From positions 27,103,003-27,167,002 of the forward strand of contig JAJEKV010000006.1 of the NCBI GenBank assembly GCA_021234155.1: a stretch of 64,000 nt of DNA. The letters are read 5' to 3'. The notes under the pieces were generated by a model. It made no database searches. It was given only the letters and a program-made list of their open reading frames with translations, and was not told the DNA's origin. The DNA is from Isoetes taiwanensis. Its lineage: Eukaryota > Streptophyta > Lycopodiopsida > Isoetales > Isoetaceae. Position numbers and translations under genes: made by a program. Each line of letters opens with the position of its first letter. The stretch's first letter is position 1. This document shows positions 1-10,566 of this stretch, piece by piece.

Positions 1-915
1 CAAGCATGAATGCCAATAATTTCCTGAAGACTTTTGAAGAGTATTACCAAGAGTATGGTCACAAAAAAGGGTCAGAAGTTCTCTAAGTTCAAGAAGTGTT
101 TTAAGAATGATGAGGTTAGGGCTTGGCTTGAATATGTTGTAAGTTTAGGTGCTAACTCTTGGGACGAATGGTAAAAAAAAAAAAAAATTGCACGCTTTGG
201 TAAGCTTTTGGATCCCCAAGATTTGATATTTGAATTGCAAAATTTTTCGTGATTAAGCATGGTGAGAGTGTGCATCAATATAGAAAGATTCAATCTTTAC
301 CTTGTCAAGTGCCAAATCAACCAGGTTCCCAACCATACCTTGCACCTTGTGGCATCTTTTATCAGAGGATTGGGCAGCAGACCAAGAATACACATGAAGC
401 TGTTGAAGATTCAAAAACAAGAAGGCTTTGACACAATACATAAAGCCTTTACTAAGGCCACTGAGATTGCAGATATGATTTCCTACTTGCCAGATGACAT
501 GCACTCACCACATGACCCTTTTTTTCCAGATTATGAGCAAGAGTACATGGGACCAGGATCTGTACCAGTTTATGCTGTTCAAAAAGAAAAGAAAAAGGTA
601 AGAATGGAAGATGCTGAAGCTCCTGCAGCAGATGTAAGAGCTGAGATTACCAAAATGTCAGAGGCATTAGTTGAGGTGACTAAACAACTCCAAGAGCTAA
701 AAAATTCGAAGTTTGAGAAGAAGATCTATCCACCATGTGTTCATTGTTTCAGAGACACTCATTCCTCTGATTATTGTTGGTATAGACCTTGTACAAAGTG
801 TGGAAAAAGAGGACACTTTGGCAAGGAATGTCATGTGTGTGCTTTTTGCAAGGCTGTGGGACATTATGAAGATAGGTGTAGTGTAAAGGAATACTTTGCT
901 AACCAGGAGAAATAA
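1..915 (+). pseudogene. gag: Gag remnant with three CCHC zinc knuckles
   Basis: The nucleocapsid end is clear. Three CX2CX4HX4C knuckles lie in a row at about 736-777, 790-831 and 838-879, the second reading CTKCGKRGHFGKEC. They follow an acidic and coiled stretch (about 600-720) downstream of a capsid-like segment. The capsid portion at 1-250 is broken: one frame stops near 85, and an A14-like run sits near 175. The readable frame spans 259-915. In the family this protein forms the particle and packages RNA. Three knuckles rather than one or two is unusual but visible. The protein is truncated at the window edge. Confidence 0.75.
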
Positions 916-948
916 AAAACTAATGAGCAAAATACTTCCATAAGATTT

Positions 949-1830
949 ATGCAGGAAATTGAAGAACAGGAAGAGATAATGGCCGTGCATACCAGGAGAA
1001 TGAACTCAAGCAAAAGAAAAAAAAAGCCGGTTCATGCCAATGAAGAAGCTGAGATGATGAAACACAAGGAAGCTGAGCAAGTAATGGTTGTGCCTCCTCC
1101 ACCTGTTCAGAAGTATTTAAAGAAAGAAAAGGATTGTGAGGATTTTGAATATTTGCTAAAAAATTCTAAGATCTGTGTTTGACTTGCTGACTTTGCTCAA
1201 AATAGCTCCATCTTACAGAAAAAAAGTGCTCAACCTGACCAAAGAAGATGAGTTTGCTCTAACTAATCATATTGAAGAGCATATGCTCACTCAGGAAGAC
1301 TATGATCCAGGGGCTTTCACATGTGTTGCCAAAATGAGCAAAAAAATCCTAACTTAAGTTTTGCTGGATGGAGGATCACCCCTGAATGTCATGCCCCATC
1401 ATGTCATGAGGTTATGTGGTCTTGAGATAGATAAGAAGGCTCCAATGATATTGAAATATTTCTCCAACACGAAAATTAACCCTGTTGGAATAGTCAGTAA
1501 TGTGTCTATTGATGTTGAAGGTATAATTGTTGCAGCTAATTTTGTTGTGGTTGCATTTGAAGGGATAGAGAACAAATCAGACATCTATGACTTACTCTTG
1601 GGAAGAAAATGGCTATCTACAGTTGATGCCAGGCCTGTATGGTCAAAAGGGGAACGTACCATTTCCAATGGCAGAAAAAAGGTGACATTATACAGCAAGT
1701 TGGGAGAATTTGAGGCCTTAAATTTCATTGAAGAAGAGATGCTGTTATCAAGTCCATGTGGAGAATTTGAATTGAATACAATAAATTTGGAACCCAGCAT
1801 GGGAATCCCCAATCAGCTAGCATCTCCAAA
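949..1830 (+). pseudogene. Gag-pol linker and retroviral-type aspartic protease
   Basis: A lysine/glutamate-rich linker (949-1357) leads into a protease domain in the frame 1361-2092. The active-site motif is visible as LDGGSPLNV near 1365-1390, where plant Ty3 elements usually have D-[ST/G]-G-S followed by N-[VI]-[ML]. A second family-typical segment, YDLLLGRKWL, lies at about 1585-1618. A stop codon (TAA, about 1355) directly precedes the active-site strand, so linker and protease are no longer joined. The domain would process the Gag-Pol polyprotein. The protease fold is called from the motif pair and position; the linker has no recognisable domain. Confidence 0.7.
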
Positions 1831-1836
1831 ACAAGG

Positions 1837-2220
1837 TAATTTTGCATACTTGTGGTTTGATGGTGGTGTATCAAAAAGGCTTGGTGTGGCCTCTTCTGCT
1901 GCTGTTCTCAAGGACTCCTCCAATAGGCTGCTGGCTAAGGTAGGTAGAATTTACCCTAATACTACTTCTAATATGGCAAAATACAAAGCCTTAATTGCAG
2001 GTCTCCAAGAGGCAAAAAAATTGAGCATTAATGAAATAGTTATCTTTGGAGATTCTCAGCTTGTTTGCAGGCAAATATTGGGGGAATATTAGGCCAAAAA
2101 TGAAGACATGATACTGCTCAGAGATCAAGCTATGCAGGAGTTGAAAAGTTTCAAGGCCCAGGAACTCATCATGTGCCAAGAGAACGAACTGTGGAGGTCT
2201 GATTCTTTATGCAAAAAGTG
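1837..2220 (+). pseudogene. RNase H of the cellular/archaeal type (aRH), upstream of RT
   Basis: The segment begins FAYLWFDGG (first catalytic Asp) and continues through a helix reading NMAKYKALIAGL to FGDSQLV (third catalytic Asp). The second catalytic residue, normally Glu in an AEYxAL motif, is Lys here (AKY), consistent with a G-to-A change. A TAG at 2090-2092 interrupts the domain, but the next residues (AKNEDMILLRDQAM) and a VPRE-like segment near 2170 in another frame complete the usual RNase H ending. The domain would degrade RNA in RNA-DNA hybrids during reverse transcription. Its position between protease and RT is odd and is reported as a finding. Confidence 0.75.
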
Positions 2221-3108
2221 TTCTCCTTGAACATTTGGTTGAAGGAGCAATTCAAGAGGAGGAGTTAGAAAAGAAAGACCTACAACAGCTATATCCCATT
2301 CTGGTAATCAATGCTAGTGAAGACAAAGAGGTAAAGGAAATCAAACTCAACAAGAAAGGTCTAGACAGAGTGTTGTATGTTGGGGACTTGTTTAAAGAGG
2401 AAGATAATACCTTTATCACTAAGTTCTTTGATGATTGGAAAGATATTTTTGCTTGGGATTATGATGAATTGCTTGGTGTTGACAAAAGTATTTGTGAGTT
2501 TGAAATAAAAATTAAGGAAGGCATGAAACCTGTAGTACAAAAGCTGAGAAGAATTAGTGCATCTTTGTTAGGACTAATCAAGGAAGAATTGTATAAAATG
2601 AAAGATGCAGGTGTGATTGCAGAAATTGTGAATCCTGAGTGGTTGTCCTGTATTGTCCCTGTAGAAAAGAAAAATAAGACCATTAGAATCTGCATTGGTT
2701 ACAGGGATTTGAACAAGGCTACTGTCAAAGATTGCTATCCATTACCATTTTTAGAAGAGGTTTTGCATGCTGTGGCAGGAAAAGATGTTTATTCCTTTCT
2801 AGATGGTTTCTCAGGCTTCAATCAAATAAGTATTAGAGAAGAAGATCAGCCAAAAACTTCATTCATTACACCTTGGGGAACATTTGCCATGAAAAGGGAT
2901 GCCCTTTGGACTAATGAATGCTTCTCGCGCCCAGAGCTATGGACACAATTTTTAGAGATATGCCTACTAACATTTTTCGTGTGTTCCTGGATGATCTCTG
3001 CTTGGGAACTTCCCTTGAAAAACACTTTGATATGCTAACTATGTTGTTTACCTTGTGTAGAAAAGGGGGAGTTAGCTTGAATCCAAAAAAATGTGTTTTC
3101 TTATCCTC

Positions 3109-3152
3109 GGAAGGAAGGAAGGGAGGGAGGGAGGGAGGGAGGGAGGAAGGTA
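3109..3152. repeat. Purine simple-repeat tract (GGAA/GGGA)n
   Basis: About seven GGGA/GGGAGG units preceded by GGAAGGAAGGAA. It forms the left boundary of the 857-bp insert. The G-rich strand could adopt non-B structures (inference). Confidence 0.9.
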
Positions 3153-3966
3153 GGTTCTTTTATCGTCCGCAGAGGCCAATCGGCCTATGGGACCCAAATT
3201 ACACGTGCTGCACCCTCGGACAACAAGCAAACGGGCAAATTGTACAAATATACATATACACATGAATTCCCGGCACCTCAGGTAGGCGCCTGGGGACAGA
3301 GGTGAGTCCGCAGATCCAAAACCTCCTGGAGGTAGAAGCCAAGGGATCGAACTGACGGCGTATTGAGTAGCTCGTGCGGGTGCAAGTGCACTGTGTCGCA
3401 CTAAGAGGGCGAAGCAGCCCGACCGACTATAGGCCGGACAACTCGAAGGCATGGCTTTCATCCTCAACAACCCCCAAAGACAACACCCGACAAAGCCTCG
3501 CCCCGGGCGCTGCTCCAATCCACCAACCCGCTCTCAAGTCGAAGATGGCGGGCCCCCGCTCAATGGACGCCGATGATCTTGGCGCTTCTTCATGGGCAAC
3601 TCGAGAATGCGGTAGAGTCGTGGCCTCAACTGTGGTGGGTTTATGTGCCGCTTGTAGTGTGCCATCTTTACCGCTCCGTGCAGCATTGTGGTCCCGTGAG
3701 CTTCCCGTGAAACAAGAGTCCAAGTACCCCCTCAACCTATCCCTACGGCATCTGCGCGTGCACTGGACGCACCTCTCAGGCCTCTATGTTCCAAAGCAGC
3801 TAATCGGGTCTCTTTGTCCTTCCAACAAGCCCCCCGAGTCGCTATGGCCATCGCCACAAATAGTAGCCAAGCGGAGCCGAAAGTGTCGCCCCATCTTGGC
3901 CACCTTGTGGAAATAAACAATGTGTCTATCGAGGCCCGCATGTTTGCAGCGGGCATGAATCCTGCC
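3110..3966 (-). mobile_element. GC-rich retroposon-like insert with 6-bp target-site duplication
   Basis: The 857-bp segment is much richer in G+C than the retroelement around it and shares no homology with Ty3 pol. It is flanked by TCCTCG at 3104-3109 and 3967-3972; collapsing them rejoins the RT frame exactly (FLSS-QLLGH). No terminal inverted repeats are visible. One end is a simple-repeat tract of GGAA/GGGA units (3109-3152), so on the minus strand the element ends in a (TCCC)n/(TTCC)n tail, like many LINE- or SINE-type retroposons. A GTTCGATCCC box resembling an RNA polymerase III B box lies on the minus strand at 3343-3352, but I found no convincing A box. The family is unknown. Confidence 0.6.
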
Positions 3967-4139
3967 TCCTCGCAACTACTTGGACATGTGGTGTCCACAG
4001 AAGGTATACAAATTGCTGAAACCAAGATTGAGGCTTTGAAGAAGCTGGCACCACCAAAGACCATCAAACAGGTGAAAAGTTTCATGGGAATGACCAGCTT
4101 CTTGAGAATGTATGTCCCTCATTTTTCACACACTATGAG

Positions 4140-4737
4140 TCCAATTTCTAACCTCACAAAGGTTGGAAAATTTTCCAAAAGTGAGAGCAAACATATTCTG
4201 GTCAGTTGGAATGAGCAGTGCCAAGAATCTTTTGATAAAATCATTAATGCCATTTGTAACTCCATATTGCTAAAGCCTCCTGATCTTGAAAGGCCTTTCA
4301 AAGCCTACATTAGTATCACCAAAAGAGCAATTGGTCTTGCCTTGTTACAAGAGGATCATGTGATTGCTTTTGCAAGCAAGATATGGTCAGACACTGAGCT
4401 GAGATATCCCAGATTAGAAAAGAGTGCAGCTGCCTTGATGTTCTTAATAGAGAGACAAGGACACTTGCTACAAAACAGCCAGATCCAGATCTTTATGGGA
4501 CAAAACCCTTTATCACTTCTTTTTGCCAAAAAACAACCAAAAGCAAAGTTGTGCAGGTGGGCTTGCAAGGTCCAAGCTTATGACATCACTGTTAAAGTGG
4601 TCAATCTGGTAGAGAATCCCAGTTCATATCTGCCTTATGTTCTATTTGAGCATGAGGATCAAGATGGTCTATGCAATGATGATAATGTGACTAACTTGGT
4701 TGCTTTTGATGTAGAAAACACAGACCGGCAAAGATGA
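4140..4737 (+). pseudogene. RT-linked RNase H (gRH) of the Ty3 element, catalytic residues missing
   Basis: The segment continues in frame from the RT thumb. It has the order expected of the Ty3 RNase H: a strand reading FKAYISITKRAIGLALLQED where the first catalytic Asp should be, then FASKIWSDTELRYPRLEKSAAAL, then IFMGQNPLSLLF where a TDH/TD motif is expected. The first and third acidic residues are therefore absent, while the Glu-containing helix (EKSAAAL) remains. Loss of these residues is known in Tat elements that carry an additional RNase H, so this looks ancestral rather than recent. The frame ends with TGA at 4735-4737. Confidence 0.7.
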
Positions 4738-4859
4738 GATCAGAGGTTATCTTGAGAACAATGAAGTACCAAAAAATTTAAGCAGCAGTCAAGAAAGGAG
4801 ATTTAAGGACAAATGCAAGAAGTTCAGACTTATTGAAGATGTGATGTGCAAGATTGACA

Positions 4860-5932
4860 AGGAAGGAATTTTATTGAGGTGTGTGGATGAAGAAGAGGCC
4901 AGAATGATCATTGAAGCATGCCATGAGGGAATATGTGGAGGCAGCTGACAGAATTGCAAAGAAAATCTTAAGGTCAGGATATTTTTGGCCTACTCTTTTC
5001 AAAGATTGTTATGATACCATAAAATGTTGTCATAAATGCCAAATCTTTGGTAGGAAAACTTTGCAACCAGCCCCTCTCACAGCTATAACATCACCTGGAC
5101 CCTTTCAAACATGGGGGTTAGACTATTTTACCAAATGGGCTGAGGCGCCCATTGAGAGAAGCTAATGCCCATGTTAATTTGCGACGATTCCTTCATGAGA
5201 ATATTTGTGCGGTTTGAATCCCCTTCAAAATAATCTCTCGATAGGGTAGCCAGTTTATCAATCATACAATTGCACTCTTACTTGCCACCTTGAAAGTCAA
5301 GCATACTAAAAGCTCATCTTACTATCCTCAAGGCAATGGTCAGGCAGAATCAACTAACAAAGTTCTCAAGTCCATTCTAAAAAAAACCATTAGTGTGTCA
5401 AAGAAATATTGGCACTTAAAGCTCCATGATGCACTTTGGGCATACAGGGGACCACCATCAAAGCGACCACAAGACATACTCCTTTCAAACGGTCTATGGC
5501 ATAGAATCGGTGGTACCTATTGAATTGGAACTTCCCTCCCTTATGTTGGCATACCAAATAAATTTAGAAATGGATGAGGCATTGAAGGAAAGGTTTGTGA
5601 GGTTGATGCAGCTTGAAGAGCATAGATATGAGGCAGAAAATGCTGTTATGATGAAAAAAGCCAAGGACATTGCAGCTTTCAAAGCAGCTCATAAACTCCA
5701 GGGGATTCTTAGAACAAGTGAATTGGTGTTGAAGTGGAACAAAGCAAGGGAAGAAATAGCATCCAAGTTTGAAAATCTGTGGGAAGGGCCCTTTGAGGTA
5801 ATTGGTACAGCAGGTAAAGATTCTTACTGGCTGAGGGACATTTCTGATGGCAGAGAGTTGTTGGACCCTATCAACATTATACATTTGAAAAGGTATTGGC
5901 AACAACATGTTGCCCTGCGTTTGTTTAGTTAA
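4860..5932 (+). pseudogene. Ty3-type integrase remnant
   Basis: The zinc-binding N-terminal domain is recognisable (IIEACHEGICGG, about 4907-4943, and IKCCHKCQIF, about 5018-5048), then PFQTWGLD. WGLD is fused directly to YFTKWAEAP (about 5113-5151), so roughly 20-30 residues of the catalytic core are deleted. The usual SDNGSQF reads S-R-stop-GSQF (about 5236-5256), so the second catalytic Asp is gone. The Glu motif persists as GQAESTNKVLKSILKK (about 5338-5385). The C-terminal part, after a frameshift near 5480, runs to 5932 with the family segment WEGPFEVIGTAGKDSYWL. No chromodomain is visible. The enzyme would have inserted the cDNA. Confidence 0.8.
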
Positions 5933-5976
5933 AAGCATTTAAGAATTTGTAGGTAGGATTAGTTAAGATATCACAT

Positions 5977-6014
5977 AGAAAAAGTAAAAATAAGAAAAGA
6001 AAAAAGAAACAAGG
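5977..6014 (+). other. Likely polypurine tract; 3' LTR would start at 6015
   Basis: An A/G-rich run ends in AAGG directly before TGCTGTGCACGG at 6015, the TG start expected of an LTR. It lies 45-80 bp after the integrase stop. The 5' LTR is outside the window, so the LTR cannot be confirmed by pairing and its right end is not identified. Confidence 0.4.
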
Positions 6015-6564
6015 TGCTGTGCACGGAAGGTTGCCCTCTGTGACCCGAGGGTGAAGTGGCTTAAATTGTACTTCAAAGTCATGTTTTCACAACAATCAAA
6101 ATTGCTACTTCAAAACAATACAATAGTTGGTACTTTATTCTTGTTTTCAACAAGAATTTCACCCTTGATCCCCAAAATATTATTCTAATTCTAGAAAGGG
6201 CCAGAGTCCTATCATGTTATTCCATACGTCAACATTGCTTTGAGCACATACAATGCTGCACATCGCAGGCTACCCAAAAATGAAAAAACATAGGGAATAT
6301 CCAGTTATAACACCTGGACCCCAAATAAAATCGTGTGCTACAGATGTTGGCTAGTCTACCTGCCGAGAGCTTATCGCCGGGATTAAAAAACCCCGCCCTT
6401 TTGGGTTTTCGAGGAAAAACCCTAGCGATAAAATCTCGACGAGGGGCTTGGACAATGCGAGATCGCTAAACGTTCCCACAAAAACCCACGCTCCACGAGA
6501 ATAATCGGAAGTCGCGCATCACCCCGGACACGCACATCACCAACGAAAAATCAATAGAGAAAAA

Positions 6565-6663
6565 CCTCGAAAAGCAAAGGGGCTGGTCACGCCTGCCACG
6601 CGACAAAAAATAATATTTACACCTCGAAAAAGCGAGGGGCTGGTCACGCGTGCCATGCGACAA
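6565..6663. repeat. Two-copy direct repeat of about 41 bp
   Basis: Units at 6565-6606 and 6622-6663 both read CCTCGAAAA...GGGGCTGGTCACGC.TGCCA.GCGACAA, with a few substitutions. Confidence 0.85.
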
Positions 6664-6715
6664 TTATAACAAATATGAACATATAAATAACAATTTTAAA
6701 GGGGGGGAGGGTGGG

Positions 6716-7180
6716 AGCCATGGATACTGCTGAGAGATAAGAAAGTGCCGATGAAAATTCGATGAAGAACTCTGCAATAAATAGCGATCCCCCAACCTGA
6801 TGAACGGCCTAAAAATGCATGCGATGCATGCATGCGACGCATGCAATGCATGCATGCTGGATCGATGACATTCTTGCTCTGCGACTCGCATGAAAACAAC
6901 AACATCCCGATACCAGAGAACTTCAAATACTAGATCTGAGGAGAAAAGTTGAAGAATTGTCCTATGTAGGACAAAAAGGCAAAGATAGAAGAGGTTAGAA
7001 AGGATAGGAATGGTCAAGAAAGAGTAGCTTATGCAAGAAGAAGCCCCTCCTCCGCATGAGATCAAAGAATAGAAGCCATGGATACTGTTGAGAGATGAGA
7101 AAGCGTCGATGAAAAGTCGATGAAGAACTCTGCAATAAATAGCGATTCCCCAACCTGATGGACAGCCTAAAAATGCATGC
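6716..7180. repeat. Direct repeat pair of 107 bp, 251 bp apart
   Basis: Segments 6716-6822 and 7074-7180 both run from AGCCATGGATACTG to CTAAAAATGCATGC and agree at roughly nine positions in ten. On the minus strand both encode similar peptides, which explains two similar overlapping open frames there; I do not regard those as genes. Confidence 0.85.
6814..6858. repeat. Cluster of overlapping GCATGC/ATGCAT palindromes
   Basis: About 45 bp contain repeated GCATGC and ATGCAT palindromes (GCATGCGATGCATGCATGCG...). GCATGC is the core of the RY (Sph) box of plant seed promoters, but no gene with a start is adjacent. It is best read as a simple repeat. Confidence 0.6.
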
Positions 7181-7407
7181 AAATAAACATATTGTGCCAT
7201 CTATTACAGTTGCATTTAAACCACATCTAGTGAAGATGAATAACATGCCTGATAATCCACTCCAGAAAATCAGTATGCCTTTCTTTTAAATGGATTATGT
7301 GTTGGTGCATATCTCTTGACTGTCTTGTTTATCAATAACTTGCCAATTAGAAAATGATAGTATATATATGCAAGGAAGAGAGAGTTATAAATTCTGAAAT
7401 TGACAAG

Positions 7408-7575
7408 TTAAACGTGCCGTGCACCTTCTCTTTGACACCCATCTGCCCAAGCATTGAGAGCATATGGGTCATTAACTGAAACACAGATAACCCACATGCC
7501 ATTGGCTTTGAAGTTATCAAGATTGTTAGCATAGCTTGGCCCATGTGCACCTATGTATATTCCTGTAAAGGCACC
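7408..7575 (-). pseudogene. Type II peroxiredoxin exon remnant (PrxIIF-like)
   Basis: Read on the minus strand from an AG acceptor at 7577-7576, the exon gives GAFTGIYIGAHGPSYANNLD, then a segment containing VICVSVNDPYALNAWADG. The ICVSVNDP strand and following helix are characteristic of plant type II (mitochondrial F-type) peroxiredoxins, thiol peroxidases that reduce H2O2 and alkyl hydroperoxides. The peroxidatic Cys, expected a few residues after GA[YF]TG, is absent (IYIGA replaces the usual VCSxx). The frame runs into a stop near 7408. I found no flanking exons with the catalytic start or C-terminal part. It is an isolated, non-functional fragment, probably a dead gene or captured exon. 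Confidence 0.6.
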
Positions 7576-8886
7576 CTGTTATAAACCCATAGTTAAACCA
7601 TTAATACTAAAGAAAGAACATCAAAGTTAAAAAGCAATAAACAATAGTTTAGCCTCGGCATCATGCAAATATATGCAGTATAACAAATAATCTCTCTAGA
7701 AAGCAAAGAATATAGGCCTAGACTAGATCTATTTTCTAGTTCTCCAATTTCAAATTGGGTATTTTAATCTGTAGCTACAGGTTTGACTGCAAATGCACTT
7801 GATTTTCTGTGTATTCTCATTGCAGGGATTCTTATTCTAACTATAGCTAATGACAATTTACGGCAATATCCGAAACACACCTTCAAATTACGTTTACCAT
7901 GCATCCAACATGCAACTATGCAGTTGATGTGTCGTTCATCTGATGAAATGTTATAACAATCTTGCATATGCACAGAATACCAACGGTTGATAGTTAGTAG
8001 GCCAGTGCAAGCATATGAATTACCACAATTCAAATCTATAAACAATCAGATATACATGCACCTAATCAATGGAACAAAGACCAAGGCAACAAAATAAAGG
8101 AAGGAAGGAAAAGGGCCACAGTTGTGTGAGCTCAAAAGTTACTATGCACAAAAGACACTTAGATTTAACAATTTGCAGGTGAAGAGGAACATTTAGTAGC
8201 ACCTTTAGAAAATAATGGGATAAAAAGAATCTGTACATATGAACATTAGGGGCAAATGGCATAAGTTTAAAATCTTATGAATGTTTTCCCTCAATCCACG
8301 CGAATATTTAGCTTGATGCCTTAAGTAAAAAATTTGTACTGTCACTGCACCAGCAAGATGACACTACAAATCCCAAAATATAGTGAAAAGATAGATTGGC
8401 CTTATCCTAATTCAAACTTGTATATCTATGTTTCTTTTCTTTTCCTTACAACTAAGAAAAATTAAACAACCTGCTCAACATTGGTCATTTTAGTTGTAAA
8501 AGTTGGATCTTTTTCAAATAGATCCAAAGTTCTAAACGAAGGCTTGATCAAGGAATAACCCCGAGATACATCTTCTTATGGTCGTTAGATGTAATGCTAA
8601 TGAGGCAGTCTCTAGCATGTTGACCTTATTCTGAAGAGCAAAGATGCAACCTGCTTTTGGTAGTGACTGCCTAGTGGTTCTTTGAATGGTAGTTGTCTTT
8701 TGAACTGCTGATTGGAGACGAGAAATAGTCGCGTTAGTCTCACTGCTCAAAATGTTCCATATCTGCGCCATGGCCTCAATGCTGATGGACAAGGTGTCGG
8801 ATGGGCTTGCGGATCAGCATCCGCGGCTTCACAACATTTTATGTACAAACATGATGTTCAAATTATTTCTTTGGATTTTGAATCCT

Positions 8887-10566
8887 TCACAAACACCATT
8901 CTGATTTATTCCCCAAAAGCAAATCTTTGCGAGACTCTACATGTTTGAGCAAAACTTCGTAAATCTTGTGCTTTAACCTAAGGCGGTGTTTCTAACATTT
9001 GAGGATTTAACATGTCTTCTTTCCCGAGCTCAAAGTATCAAGGCAATCATTAACCCTTTTCAAATTTGTAAAAGCATCTAGGCAAAATTTGTGGATTGTC
9101 TAGTTCAACACCATTGCTAGAATCATGGCCGACATACCATCACTAGCAATTTTAAATCCATTATCCAATGCAACCTCAAGAAAGTTAAGAAACTAGCCAT
9201 GTGCTTCAAACTGTAGCTTCTTTGCCAGCTCGGCCATCTCATTGATTCCATGCCCCCTTTATCCAATCAATTGCTGGTTTTGTTTGATGGTCCAAAATGC
9301 TAGTTTTGGTAGCTTTTGCAGGAGACATATTTGAACTCCTCCATCCTGCAGTAGGTTTCAATGGAGATTGTTGTTTTGGTTCCCCACTTTGATTATCACT
9401 AGTTTTCTTTTTCTCTAGTGGCATTTGAGTGGTACATTGTGCCACTAATGACGATGCTATCCATATACACTTTTGGTGAAAATATAGTTGTGACACATGA
9501 CTTTTTAGGTGATTATTGAGTATAAGTGGCATATGTTCATTATGGTATGTTCACTAAACAATAAATTTAACAGTGGTTGTAACTCAACATTTCAATTGAT
9601 GTTCTTCAATATAAATTCTCTCCACATTTTAATTAATGTTCTTCAATAAAAATTTTCAAGAATGTTGGAGCAATAGATGGATCATTTAAACTTTTGTACT
9701 TAAAGACAATGTATAGACACTTAGAGGCATGCACAAAGTTAGTTTAATGATGATAATTTATGATTCTAAATGATAAGACTATCATAGTGGGCGTAGATGT
9801 GACCCGAGAAGAAAAAACCCTTTTCGAAATTCACTGGGCAGGGATGTTTTTTATTGTCTATGTGGCTGGTATTAAACTACATGCAGAGGCCTCTTGCAAT
9901 GTTTCTGCAGCAGATGCATCACGCCTTTGCATAGCTTCATGTAGTGTTACCGATTTATAAGCAAAACAGACTAAATAAGACTAAATATGTGCAGTATCGA
10001 ACTTGAGAATAAATTAAGAATACCTTCCCAAGGGTTACAAGCTCGAGAGGAAGACAATCCCAAGACACACTCCCATCAGTCCACTTTTTCCTATTAATTA
10101 CAACCCCAGTATTGACTTTTGCACAATCTTCTTAGAAGAAATTGTGCATGTAGCTAATCTTGAGTTGTCATTCGATTTACCACTTGAAGGAGCCTGGAAA
10201 CAAAGGCATGCTTGTGTTGGTGAACATGTTAACAAACTAATATGAGCAGGATGACAAGATCGACCACCCGGATTGATTTTGTTTGTGCATAAATCACGTA
10301 TTAGACTCAAACTTCGAGGGAATTCACAAGCATGCCTAAGGGGTGTAAATATATTCAACTTCAGTATCAAACAAGAACTTACCATTAGTGCTCTTGCTGA
10401 AGAGATTTGACATCACCCTTTCCATGTTTACGAACTTTTGTCCTTTGGTTGTTTGCGGGTAACACTCCTTCCCGGATCTTGCGCAGAATAATCACGGATC
10501 TAATAGCAAGCAATTCTCCCATCTTCCGTTTCTTGTCGGAACGCTCACTCTTATTTTCCCGCAAAG
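8887..10566 (-). pseudogene. DUF936 family gene remnant (three conserved blocks)
   Basis: Three minus-strand blocks occur in the order expected of plant DUF936 proteins (function unclear; cytoskeleton-linked roles have been proposed). Block 1, about 10085-10024: KKWTDGSVSWDCLPLELV, followed by a GT donor. Block 2, about 9950-9893: MQRRDASAAETLQEASA. Block 3, 9290-8887: HGINEMAELAKKLQFEA, FLNFLEVALDNGFKIA, NLKRVNDCLDTL and KHKIYEVLLKHVES, ending at a TGA. In block 3 the frame is broken by a shift after WIKG and stops at about 9195 and 9103. An open stretch at 10566-10385 on the same strand may be a further, poorly conserved exon. The conserved N-terminal domain was not found. Confidence 0.65.

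Larger units (their letters stand above)
2235..4140 (+). pseudogene. Ty3-type reverse transcriptase, frameshifted and split by an insertion
   Basis: Fingers and palm motifs are plain: RICIGYRDLNKATVKDCYPLP (about 2687-2750), YSFLDGFSGFNQI (about 2791-2829) and KTSFITPWGTFAMK. The frame shifts near 2900-2935, in the conserved PFG..NA.ATFQ region. The +2 frame carries the catalytic strand FRVFLDDL at about 2975-2998, with FLDD in place of YxDD. The sequence then reads KKCVFLSS up to 3109, is interrupted by the 857-bp insert, and resumes at 3973 as QLLGHVVSTEG. The thumb (VKSFMGMTSFLRMYVPHFS) follows at about 4072-4128. Removing the insert and one 6-bp repeat restores the family-typical reading frame across the site. 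Confidence 0.85.
1..6014 (+). mobile_element. Decayed Ty3-type (Tat-like) LTR retrotransposon, internal region
   Basis: Gag with zinc knuckles, aspartic protease, an RNase H of the cellular/archaeal type, reverse transcriptase, a second degenerate RNase H and integrase follow one another on the + strand, ending at a purine-rich tract. The 5' LTR and start of gag lie left of the window. Frames are broken by stops and indels throughout, so the element is inactive. A degenerate RT-linked RNase H alongside an extra RNase H is typical of the plant Tat branch of Ty3 elements (family knowledge). The extra domain normally follows the first RNase H, whereas here it precedes RT. A foreign insert occupies 3110-3966. 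Copia is excluded because integrase lies after RT. Confidence 0.85.

Noticed and set aside
3340-3420. tRNA-derived SINE promoter on the minus strand
   Set aside because: A B-box-like GTTCGATCCC is present, but no A box at suitable spacing and no tRNA-like fold; 857 bp is also long for a SINE.
3072-3916. Open frames of 100-180 codons on both strands in the GC-rich insert
   Set aside because: They overlap each other in several frames, have no motif and follow from GC-rich composition.
6664-7246. Overlapping minus-strand frames of 76-178 codons
   Set aside because: They are produced by the 107-bp direct repeat pair and have no recognisable domain.
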